DNA of 64,000 nt, from positions 23,045 through 87,044 of the forward strand of contig NZ_JADKPO010000020.1 in assembly GCF_015352445.1 (NCBI RefSeq). The letters run 5' to 3'. The DNA comes from Nocardioides agariphilus. GTDB taxonomy: Bacteria > Actinomycetota > Actinomycetes > Propionibacteriales > Nocardioidaceae. The position numbers and the translations under genes are program-made. Under the pieces are notes generated by a model, which was not told where the DNA came from, did no database searches, and saw only the letters and a list, made by a program, of their open reading frames with translations. Positions 1 to 7,762 of this stretch are shown one piece after another. The number at the start of each line of letters is the position of its first letter. Position 1 is the first letter of the stretch.

Positions 1-35
1 GTTCCGGCGCGGCCTACGTGCTGCCGGTGCGCTGA
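1..35 (+). CDS. 3' end of an unidentified gene (partial)
   Basis: The third reading frame runs open from the window edge to a TGA and ends in residues SGAAYVLPVR. Only about ten codons are visible, so neither the product nor even the coding nature is certain. It would be tandem with the downstream sigma factor gene. About 65 bases separate its stop from the candidate sigma-factor promoter. No function is proposed. Confidence 0.3.
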   Translation, partial: SGAAYVLPVR

Positions 36-102
36 CCTGGCGCTGGCAACTACCGTCCTCGCGCGCCCGCCCGGCCCGTTGACGATGTCTTGGCCAGAAA
101 AT

Positions 103-129
103 TGCAACCCTCTGCGGCCGCGTCGCGTC
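103..129 (+). promoter_or_regulatory. Candidate ECF promoter of the first SigE-family sigma operon
   Basis: TGCAAC (103-108) and CGTC (126-129) are separated by exactly 17 bases and lie 34 bases before the GTG start. The same pair with the same 17-base spacer lies in front of the second SigE-family operon (35186-35212, minus strand). A promoter shared by two paralogous ECF operons fits autoregulation, which is common for ECF factors. This is a pattern seen in the sequence; the transcription start is not demonstrated. Confidence 0.5.
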
Positions 130-163
130 CTGGACTTGGAACCGAGCACAGGAAGGATGACCC

Positions 164-754
164 GTGACCGCCACAGCCATCGCCGAACCGGGGGCGCTGA
201 TGACCGACAGATCGTCGGACAAGCGTGCTGCACGCGACGCCGAGTTCTCGGCGTACCTGCAGGCGCGACAGGCCAGCGTGCTGCGGACGGCGTACCTGCT
301 CAGCGGCGACCGGCACACCGCAGAGGACCTCACCCAGACCGCGTTCGCCAAGCTGTACCTGTCCTGGGACCGTGTGCGCGACCACGGCTCGATGGACGGC
401 TACCTGCGCCGGATCCTGGTCAACGAGAACAACTCGCTGTGGCGCCGCGGCTGGAAGAAGCGCGAGCACACCGCCGAGGACCTGCCCGAGCCACCACCGC
501 AGATCGACCAGTACGACGACGGCCGCAGCGCCGCACTGTGGGACCTGGTCCAGTCCCTGCCCAAGAAGGCGCGCGCCGTGTTGGTGCTGCGCTACTACGA
601 AGAGCTGTCGGAGGCCGAGACCGCAGAGACCCTCGGTGTCTCCGTCGGCACCGTGAAGTCCCAGACCAGCCGGGCCCTGGCCACGCTCCGTGAGCGCACG
701 CCCGCCCACCTCAACCCAGCAGACCGTTCTTTCGAGCGGGAGGAAGACCGATGA
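164..754 (+). CDS. SigE-family ECF RNA polymerase sigma factor
   Basis: The 196-residue protein has the two-domain layout of an ECF sigma factor. Region 2 lies at about residues 31-100 (AYLLSGDRHTAEDLTQTAF) and region 4 at about 123-176 (RAVLVLRYYEELSEAETAETLG, then a helix-turn-helix VGTVKS). It should direct core RNA polymerase to a small stress or envelope regulon. The GTG start has GGAAGG seven bases upstream; an internal ATG at codon 13 is the alternative. Its stop overlaps the next gene as ATGA, so the membrane protein behind it is probably its regulatory partner. A paralogous pair lies at 33644-35178. The regulon cannot be told from sequence. Confidence 0.9.
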   Translation: MTATAIAEPGALMTDRSSDKRAARDAEFSAYLQARQASVLRTAYLLSGDRHTAEDLTQTAFAKLYLSWDRVRDHGSMDGYLRRILVNENNSLWRRGWKKREHTAEDLPEPPPQIDQYDDGRSAALWDLVQSLPKKARAVLVLRYYEELSEAETAETLGVSVGTVKSQTSRALATLRERTPAHLNPADRSFEREEDR

Positions 755-1950
755 ACGACCTCGACAACGAGCTGAGCCGCACGATGCGGCGTCACGCCGA
801 GAACCTGTCCGCAGCACCCCTCGCCTTCGACGACGTCCGCGGCAAGGCCACCTCGATCCGCCGCCGTCGCCAGCTGGCGGCCGGCGTGGGAGCACTGGCC
901 GCGGTGGCGGTGATCGTGCCGACCGCGATGTTCGCCGCCAACACCATCAAGGCCGACAACGGCCTCCCGGCCGCGAGCCAGGCGCCACCCACGGTGAGCG
1001 ACTCCAACAGCCCCGCCCCGACCGAAGGTCCCACGATGGGCGCCGACCCTGGTGCGCTCGACGTCGCCGACCTGCCGACCGGCGCCGAACCGCGCTGGAC
1101 GCTGGTCACCGAGGGGTTCGCCCAGGCGAGCACCGAGGACGCGACCATCCGCGCCACCTCACGAGGTGTCGTCGTCGAGACGGCAGGCGAGACGTTCGGT
1201 CCCTTTCCGAGCTCGACGGGGCTGGCCCGCAACGCGGTGGCCAACGCGGTCGCCTGGGGCACCGACGACGGCAACGTGATGGTCTGGGCAGACGGCAGCA
1301 GCGAGCCCTACACGATCTCCACCGACTTCGGGGAGACCGGCGTGCGGGTGGTCGCCGTGACCGGCACGAACTGCCAGGAGGGTACGGCGTCCGACTGCTC
1401 CTACTACGTCACTCGCTACGACATGGAGGCCAACCAGCAGGAGTCCGTCCGCATGAGCGGCGACGGCAGCGTCACCGCGGTCGACCCCGACCGCGCCATC
1501 ATCGAGGTCCACGACGTCAGCGACTCCGGCCTGGTCCTGGGGCTCACCTCGGTCGACGACACCGAGCCGGGCTCGTGCTCGGCCGTGCTCGACCCGGCCT
1601 CCTCCGGTTCGACGCCTCTGTGGGAGACCTGCAAGCACACCCTCGACGCGTTCTCGCCCAACGGCGACTACGTGCTGGCCAGCGACCCGTACCACTCCGG
1701 CAGCGGGTCAGGTGTGATCGCGATCTACGACGCCCACACCGGCAAGCTGCTGGCCGACCGCATCAAGAAGGCCGACGACATGGCCTCCTACAACAGTGCG
1801 GTGTGGGAGGACGAGACCCACGTGCTCTTCAGCGCCTACCAGGACGGCAAGTGGTCCATCGTCCGCATGAACGTCGACGGTGCCATGGAGTACGCCCTCG
1901 CCCCGGCGAAGGGCGGCGAGGACGTGCCGTGGCACTTCGAGACCCGCTGA
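751..1950 (+). CDS. Membrane-anchored protein paired with the SigE-type sigma factor (possible anti-sigma or sensor)
   Basis: A 399-residue protein. A short N-terminal cytoplasmic part (MNDLDNELSRTMRRHAENL, then RRRR) precedes one transmembrane helix at about residues 42-62. An exported domain of about 330 residues follows, with repeated short beta-strand stretches suggesting a beta-propeller-like fold. It is translationally coupled to the sigma gene by the ATGA overlap. The N-terminus resembles that of the protein at 33644-34633, also coupled to a SigE-type factor, so both pairs are one module type. An anti-sigma or sensor role is inferred from the pairing; no classical zinc anti-sigma motif (HxxxCxxC) is visible. 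Confidence 0.75.
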   Translation: MNDLDNELSRTMRRHAENLSAAPLAFDDVRGKATSIRRRRQLAAGVGALAAVAVIVPTAMFAANTIKADNGLPAASQAPPTVSDSNSPAPTEGPTMGADPGALDVADLPTGAEPRWTLVTEGFAQASTEDATIRATSRGVVVETAGETFGPFPSSTGLARNAVANAVAWGTDDGNVMVWADGSSEPYTISTDFGETGVRVVAVTGTNCQEGTASDCSYYVTRYDMEANQQESVRMSGDGSVTAVDPDRAIIEVHDVSDSGLVLGLTSVDDTEPGSCSAVLDPASSGSTPLWETCKHTLDAFSPNGDYVLASDPYHSGSGSGVIAIYDAHTGKLLADRIKKADDMASYNSAVWEDETHVLFSAYQDGKWSIVRMNVDGAMEYALAPAKGGEDVPWHFETR

Positions 1951-1959
1951 GTCCTCCCG

Positions 1960-2219
1960 CGCCTTCCTCAACCAGCGGTGTTCCCGCTGGTTGAGGAAGG
2001 ACGAAGTCCCGTCTCGAAACCCGGTTTCGAGACAGGCGCTAGCGCGCCTTCCTCAACCGGCGGGGGTGGGTGTTGTTGGTTGAGGAGGTTGCGCAGCAAC
2101 CGTCTCGAAACCATAGGGGGTGGTCGGCGTGGTCTGGTTTCGAGACAGGCGCTAGCGCGCCTTCCTCAACCAGCGGTGTCGAGCAGGCGCTGCGCCTTCC
2201 TCAACCAAGGGTGTCGAGG
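1960..2219. repeat. Repeat cluster 1: two composite palindromic elements between convergent genes
   Basis: Two composites are present. The first (1989-2058) has outer arms GGTTGAGGA/TCCTCAACC, local hairpins GGAC/GTCC and AGGCGC/GCGCCT, and inner arms GTCTCGAAACC/GGTTTCGAGAC around a single base. The second (2078-2171) has the same outer and inner arms, hairpins GGTTGC/GCAACC and AGGCGC/GCGCCT, and a 23-base loop (2113-2135). Two further half-elements follow near 2190-2215. The whole 270-base intergenic space is repeat-derived. It separates the sigma operon from tsaD, which are convergent. Confidence 0.85.
1962..2000. terminator. Perfect 17-bp hairpin after the sigma/membrane-protein operon
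   Basis: CCTTCCTCAACCAGCGG (1962-1978) pairs perfectly with its complement at 1984-2000 around a five-base loop, starting 11 bases after the stop codon. The arms belong to two abutting, oppositely oriented copies of the window's repeat family. It could end transcription from the left operon, and on the other strand from tsaD. There is no T-run, which is usual for actinobacterial terminators. Confidence 0.5.
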
Positions 2220-3281
<1,062 letters not shown>

Positions 3282-3308
3282 CCGAACATTGTGCCGGGGT
3301 GTCGCGTC

Positions 3309-3794
3309 CTACTGGCTGGCGCCCGTCCGTGGCGATCCAGCGGTGTCGCCGCGGTCGACCTCCTTCCCCAGGACCACCGCGGCGGCTCCGTCGCGGTAGT
3401 ACGCCGGCCGACGGCCGACCTCGACGAACCCGCGGGCACCGTAGAAGGCCTGCGCGGCGAGGTTGTCCTCGCGCACCTCGAGCAGGAGGCGGGTTGCGCC
3501 CTCGAGCGCCGAGCGACGTTCGACCTCGGCGAGCAGGGCGGAGGCCACCCCACCGCGACGGCACTCGGGCGTGACGGCGATCCGTTGCAGCTCCGCGTCG
3601 TCGCCGGCGGCGCTGGCCACGGCGTGGGCGACCACCCGGCCGTCGACCTCGGCCACCAGGTAGGACACCGTCGGCAGCGCGTCAGCGACGCCCTGCTCCA
3701 CGAGGCCACGTGACCACGCGTCGACACCGAGGCAGGTCAGTTCCAGCTCGACGACCGCGTCGACGTCGTCGGACGTCGCGGGCCGAACGATCAC
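3309..3794 (-). CDS. rimI: Ribosomal protein alanine N-acetyltransferase-like GNAT protein RimI
   Basis: A 161-residue GNAT acetyltransferase. The acetyl-CoA-binding motif A is seen as IAVTPECRRGGVASALLAEVE and the C-terminal part as NLAAQAFYGARGFVEVGRRPAYY. The GTG start overlaps the tsaB stop (GTGA), so the two are translationally coupled. RimI acetylates the N-terminal alanine of S18 in E. coli; actinobacterial homologues in the tsa operon may have broader N-terminal specificity. The position between tsaB and tsaD is the usual bacterial order. Substrate identity is inferred. Confidence 0.88.
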   Translation of the reverse strand: MIVRPATSDDVDAVVELELTCLGVDAWSRGLVEQGVADALPTVSYLVAEVDGRVVAHAVASAAGDDAELQRIAVTPECRRGGVASALLAEVERRSALEGATRLLLEVREDNLAAQAFYGARGFVEVGRRPAYYRDGAAAVVLGKEVDRGDTAGSPRTGASQ

Positions 3795-4429
3795 GAGACC
3801 TTCTTGGGCGCCGCCGGCACGCTGGCGTCGGGGCGCCGCAGATATCGCGGTTCGGGGTCCGTCAGCTCCACGCGCTCCTCGGCCACGGCGCGGGCCAGCC
3901 ACCCGGCACTGGGCAGCTCCGGCGCGACGGGCCGGCTGAACTGCTCGGGGTAGAGCCGCGCGCCCTCCCCCGCGACCGGCAGCTCGGTCGCCACCGCGGC
4001 CGGCCGATCGACGACCGGACCGGACAGCCGGGCGCCCTGCTCGTCGTAGGCCGCGAGGTAGACCTCCTTGCGCCGCGCGTCGGTGGCCACCACGAAGTCG
4101 GTGCTGTGCCCGAGCCCCTCGGCGGCCTCGAGCGCGATCGCGTCGAGCGTGCACACGCCGTACGCCGGGATGTCCAGCACCAGCGCCAAGGTGCGCGCCG
4201 TCACCAGTCCGACCCGCAGCCCGGTGAAGGGCCCCGGTCCGGTGCCGACCGCGAGCGCGGTGAGGTCCTGGCGCACGAGTCCGGCCTCGCGCAGCAGGCC
4301 GTCGATCAGCGGTGCGAGCTGCTCGCCGTGCTTCATCCGCTGCTCCGAACGCCGCTCGGCGACCACGTCCTCGCCATCGTGGAGGGCGACCGTCACGAAC
4401 GGGGTCGCGGTGTCGAAAGCGAGCAGCAC
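3791..4429 (-). CDS. tsaB: tRNA threonylcarbamoyladenosine biosynthesis protein TsaB
   Basis: The 212-residue ASKHA-fold partner of TsaD. It has an N-terminal LLAFDTATPFVTVAL, a central GTGPGPFTGLRVGLVTARTLA motif and a substrate-facing VVATDARRKEVYLAAYD stretch typical of TsaB. It scaffolds the TsaB-TsaD-TsaE complex for t6A formation. The GTG start lies 16 bases after the phosphoesterase gene, so the two may be co-transcribed. Its usual upstream neighbour, tsaE, is 9 kb away in this genome. Confidence 0.95.
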   Translation of the reverse strand: MLLAFDTATPFVTVALHDGEDVVAERRSEQRMKHGEQLAPLIDGLLREAGLVRQDLTALAVGTGPGPFTGLRVGLVTARTLALVLDIPAYGVCTLDAIALEAAEGLGHSTDFVVATDARRKEVYLAAYDEQGARLSGPVVDRPAAVATELPVAGEGARLYPEQFSRPVAPELPSAGWLARAVAEERVELTDPEPRYLRRPDASVPAAPKKVS

Positions 4430-4445
4430 GTGGTGACCCTATCGA

Positions 4446-5240
4446 TCAGACGGCCCGCCAATGGGTGGTGAGGCGGCCGTCGTCGTGGAGGAGGTGGACG
4501 GCGAAGCTGGGAGCGGCGCCGTACCAGACGACCGGGTGGTCCTCCTGGTCGAGCGGGACGGTCGACACGACGCCGCCACCGACCAGGAGCGGCCGTCCGG
4601 CGAACGTGGTGGCTCCCATCGTGTGGGCGTGTCCGACGAGGGTCGCGACCACGTGGGAGTGCCGGTTCAGCACCTCGGCCAACGCGTCCGGGTCGGTGAG
4701 CATGATCGGGTCCATCAGGCCGACGCCGATCTCGGCGGGCGGGTGGTGCAGGCAGACGAAGGTGGGCCGGGTGTCCCACGAGAGCTCGGCGTCGAGCCAG
4801 GACAGCTGCTCCGCGGAGAGCTCCCCGTGGTCCTGGCGCTGGCCGTCGACCTCGTCGACCAGGGAGTCGAGCATCAAGAACCTGGCCCCGGCCACGGAGT
4901 GCGAGCGGTTGGCCCAGCCACGGCTGGCACCGGGGGCACCGCCGAGGAACGCCTCGACATAGGGCGCTCGCACGTCGTGGTTGCCAGGGCAGATCGCCAG
5001 CGGTCCCTCCCAGACCGAGAGCACCTGCAGCGCCTCGGCGTACTCCTCCGCGAACCCGTGGTCGGTCACGTCGCCGGTGTGCACGAGTACGTCGGGGCGG
5101 GGGTCCATCGCGAGGATGGCATCGAGCACCCGGCGCGTGCGCGTGGCTGCCTCTCCCCGGTCGTGACCGAAGTGCGTGTCGCTGATCTGGGCGACCACGA
5201 GGGCGGTGGTGGACCGAGGACCCGGCGTAGGGGTAGGCAC
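4446..5240 (-). CDS. Calcineurin-like metallophosphoesterase (CpdA/Rv0805-like)
   Basis: A 264-residue soluble phosphoesterase with the full set of dinuclear metal motifs: SDTHFG, HTGDVTD, CPGNHDVR, FVCLHHPP and LVGHAH. The spacing matches class III cyclic-nucleotide phosphodiesterases such as mycobacterial Rv0805. A cyclic-nucleotide or related phosphodiester hydrolase is therefore likely, though the natural substrate cannot be read from sequence. It starts with GTG and is followed after 16 bases by tsaB on the same strand. It lies at the edge of the block that splits the tsa operon. Confidence 0.85.
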   Translation of the reverse strand: MPTPTPGPRSTTALVVAQISDTHFGHDRGEAATRTRRVLDAILAMDPRPDVLVHTGDVTDHGFAEEYAEALQVLSVWEGPLAICPGNHDVRAPYVEAFLGGAPGASRGWANRSHSVAGARFLMLDSLVDEVDGQRQDHGELSAEQLSWLDAELSWDTRPTFVCLHHPPAEIGVGLMDPIMLTDPDALAEVLNRHSHVVATLVGHAHTMGATTFAGRPLLVGGGVVSTVPLDQEDHPVVWYGAAPSFAVHLLHDDGRLTTHWRAV

Positions 5241-5283
5241 GATTCCAGGCTAGGGAAGCCCCTCCCCCGCTACTGTCCGCTGC

Positions 5284-5886
5284 GTGACACAACGCGAGAA
5301 CGGGGTGCGCGGATTCTGGAACTCGGTGTGGTTCCCCGTGGTGGTGCTGGTCCTGACGGTCGCCCAGCTGGCCGTGGCCGAGTACGTGCCAGGGATCGAG
5401 CGGTTCGCCGACAAGGCGTTCGGGGCCAGGCTCATCGCCTACCCGGTCATGATGCTGTTCGTGCCCGCCGTGTGGTGGCTGGTCCAGCGGCGACGTGGAC
5501 TCCACGAGCCGGCGCCGTACCTCGCCTTCGGCCTGATCGGCCTGCCCTTCCTGGTCGACGTCACCGGCAACAGCCTCGACCTCTACGACACCGTCGCGTG
5601 GTGGGACGACTTCAACCACTTCGTCAACTGGGTCTTCTTGTGCCTGGGCATCGCGCTGGTCATCGCCCCGCGGCTGCGGCCGGCCTGGGTGCTCGTCACC
5701 CTGGTCACCGGCTTCGGCTGCCTGCTCGCGCTCGGGTGGGAGCTCGGCGAGTGGTACACCTTCATCCGCCACGGCACCGAGCTCGACACCGCCTACGAGG
5801 ACACCCTGTTCGACATGGCCCTGGGCACCCTCGGCTCGCTGGTCGCCGGCTTCCTGGTGCTGCGGCTGGGCCCTCGCCGTCCGTGA
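5284..5886 (+). CDS. Integral membrane protein, DUF2238/YjdF-like
   Basis: A 200-residue protein with about six hydrophobic segments. Conserved polar patches sit at membrane edges: GNSLDLYDTVAWWDDFNHFVNW and LGWELGEWYTF, then DTLFDMALGTLGS. These Asp/His/Glu-rich signatures match the uncharacterised YjdF/DUF2238 family of membrane proteins. It starts with GTG 43 bases from the divergent phosphoesterase gene. It stands alone and converges on the MBL-fold hydrolase gene. The function is unknown. Confidence 0.75.
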   Translation: MTQRENGVRGFWNSVWFPVVVLVLTVAQLAVAEYVPGIERFADKAFGARLIAYPVMMLFVPAVWWLVQRRRGLHEPAPYLAFGLIGLPFLVDVTGNSLDLYDTVAWWDDFNHFVNWVFLCLGIALVIAPRLRPAWVLVTLVTGFGCLLALGWELGEWYTFIRHGTELDTAYEDTLFDMALGTLGSLVAGFLVLRLGPRRP

Positions 5887-5928
5887 CGTTCGTGCTGTTT
5901 TCAGGGCCGTTCAACCAGCACGTTCGTC
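5885..5928. terminator. Hairpin between convergent genes
   Basis: GACGTTCGTGCTG (5885-5897) and its near-complement (5916-5928) form a 13-bp stem with two T-T mismatches and an 18-base loop. It begins in the stop codon of the membrane protein gene and ends 11 bases before the stop of the opposing hydrolase gene. That position suits a bidirectional terminator. The long loop lowers confidence. Confidence 0.4.
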
Positions 5929-5939
5929 ACTGACGGCGA

Positions 5940-6557
5940 CTAACCCAGCGTGGCCCGCTCGGCTCCGATGGTCGTGTCGGGACCGTGACCGGTGTGGACG
6001 ACGGTCGCGTCGGGCAGCGCGAACAGCCGCGCCCGGATCGAGGAGACGATCAGGTCGGCGTCGCTGAAGGAGCGGCCGGTCGCGCCAGGGCCACCCTCGA
6101 ACAAGGTGTCGCCGGTGAAGACGGCGCCCAGCGAAGGTACGGAGAGGCAGACCGCGCCCGGCGCGTGGCCGGGCGTGTGCAACACCCGGACCTCCTCCCC
6201 GCCCACGGTGATCACCTGCTCGTCGGCGAGGTCGACGTCCCAGAGGTAGCCATGAACGTCCTGCGGGTGGGTGAGCTCCCAGAGCGGCCGGTCGGCCGGG
6301 TGCAGCAGGATCGGCGCGACCACCGCCTCGCGCAGCGCGGGCGCGAACCGGACGTGGTCGTCGTGGGCGTGGGTGCAGACGATCGCCTTGACCTTGCGGC
6401 CCGCCACGACGGCGAGGATGTCGTCGACCGAGTGGGGGGCGTCGATGACGATGCACTCCTCGTCGTCGCCCACCACCCACACGTTGTTGTCGACGTCGAA
6501 GGTCTGGCCGTCGAGCGAGAAGGTGCCACTCGTGACGGCGTGGTCGACGCGCAACAT
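5940..6557 (-). CDS. MBL-fold metallo-hydrolase next to mscR
   Basis: A 205-residue metallo-beta-lactamase-fold hydrolase with the glyoxalase-II-like zinc set: THAHDDH at residues 62-68, LHTPGHAPGAVCL, VFTGDTLF and VVHTGHGPDT. The start overlaps the mscR stop by one base (TGATG), so translation is coupled. The pairing suggests it hydrolyses the thioester made by MscR, S-formylmycothiol, or detoxifies a related mycothiol thioester. This would be analogous to S-formylglutathione hydrolase. The substrate is inferred from context only. Confidence 0.87.
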   Translation of the reverse strand: MLRVDHAVTSGTFSLDGQTFDVDNNVWVVGDDEECIVIDAPHSVDDILAVVAGRKVKAIVCTHAHDDHVRFAPALREAVVAPILLHPADRPLWELTHPQDVHGYLWDVDLADEQVITVGGEEVRVLHTPGHAPGAVCLSVPSLGAVFTGDTLFEGGPGATGRSFSDADLIVSSIRARLFALPDATVVHTGHGPDTTIGAERATLG

Positions 6558-7645
6558 CAGAAGATCACGACAGACCGCAGCACGTTGCCGTGGTGCATCT
6601 TCTCGAACGCCGCCTCGACCTCGTCGAGGGCGATCTCCTCGGTGACGAACGCGTCGAGGTCCAGGCGCCCCTGCTGGTAGAGGTCGACGAGCAGCGGGAA
6701 GTCGCGGGTGGGCAGGCAGTCGCCGTACCAGCTGGACTTCAGCGCACCGCCGCGGCCGAAGACGTCGATCAGCGGGATGTCGGGGATCTTCATGTCGGGC
6801 GTGGGCACGCCGACCAGAACGACGGTGCCCGCCAGGTCGCGCGCGTAGAACGCCTGCTTCCACGTCTCGGGCCGGCCGACCGCGTCGATCACGACGTCGG
6901 CCCCGTGTCCGCCGGTGAGCTCCTGGATCGCGGTCACCGGGTCCTGCGAGGTCGAGTTGACGGTGTGCGTCGCACCCATCTTGCGCGCTCCCTCCAGCTT
7001 GCGGTCGTCGATGTCGACGGCGATCACCGTGCTGGCGCCCGCGAGCACCGAGCCGGCGATCGCGGCCACGCCGACGCCGCCGCAGCCGATCACCGCGACG
7101 GACTTGCCGCGCGTCACGCCGCCGGTGTTGATGGCCGCACCCAGGCCGGCCATCACGCCGCAGCCGAGGAGCCCGACGGCAGCGGGACGAGCGGACGGGT
7201 CGACCTTGGTGCACTGACCGGCAGCCACCAACGTCTTCTCCGCGAAGGCGCCGATGCCGAGCGCCGGCGACAGCTCTGTGCCGTCCTCGAGCGTCATCTT
7301 CTGGGTCGCGTTGAACGTCGAGAAGCAGTACCACGGCTCACCGCGCAGGCACGCGCGGCAGTTGCCGCACACCGCCCGCCAGTTGAGCACCACGAAGTCG
7401 CCGGGCTCCAGACCGGTCACACCCTCGCCGACGGCCTCGACCACGCCGGACGCCTCGTGCCCCAACAGGAACGGGTAGTCGTCGTTGATGCCACCCTCGC
7501 GGTAGTGCAGGTCGGTGTGGCACACCCCGCACGCCTGGACCTGGACGAGCGCCTCGCCGGGACCGGGGTCGGGGACGTTGATCGACTCGACGCTGACCGG
7601 CGCGCCCTTGCTCCGGGCGACGACGGCCTTGACCTGGTGCGGCAT
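6557..7645 (-). CDS. mscR: S-(hydroxymethyl)mycothiol dehydrogenase (mycothiol-dependent formaldehyde dehydrogenase)
   Basis: A zinc-dependent medium-chain alcohol dehydrogenase of 362 residues. It should oxidise the formaldehyde-mycothiol adduct to S-formylmycothiol with NAD. Catalytic zinc ligands appear at Cys42 and His63-Glu64 (LLGHEASG). Structural zinc cysteines lie at 93, 96, 99 and 107 ([15 protein letters not shown]). The Rossmann motif is GCGGVGVAA at about 188-196. The ATG start has AGGGGAG upstream. It is coupled to the MBL-fold gene by a one-base overlap, forming a two-gene aldehyde-detoxification operon. Mycothiol dependence is inferred from strong similarity to the actinobacterial MscR/AdhE2 type. 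Confidence 0.9.
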   Translation of the reverse strand: MPHQVKAVVARSKGAPVSVESINVPDPGPGEALVQVQACGVCHTDLHYREGGINDDYPFLLGHEASGVVEAVGEGVTGLEPGDFVVLNWRAVCGNCRACLRGEPWYCFSTFNATQKMTLEDGTELSPALGIGAFAEKTLVAAGQCTKVDPSARPAAVGLLGCGVMAGLGAAINTGGVTRGKSVAVIGCGGVGVAAIAGSVLAGASTVIAVDIDDRKLEGARKMGATHTVNSTSQDPVTAIQELTGGHGADVVIDAVGRPETWKQAFYARDLAGTVVLVGVPTPDMKIPDIPLIDVFGRGGALKSSWYGDCLPTRDFPLLVDLYQQGRLDLDAFVTEEIALDEVEAAFEKMHHGNVLRSVVIF

Positions 7646-7762
7646 GTGACTCCCCTTCGGTGGTTGACGTACGAGGGGCGAGGGCTCGAGCCCCGCCACC
7701 CCTGAACCGGCATTCAAGCGCACGACGTACGACGGCTGTCCAGCGGCTCCTATCCTGACCGG

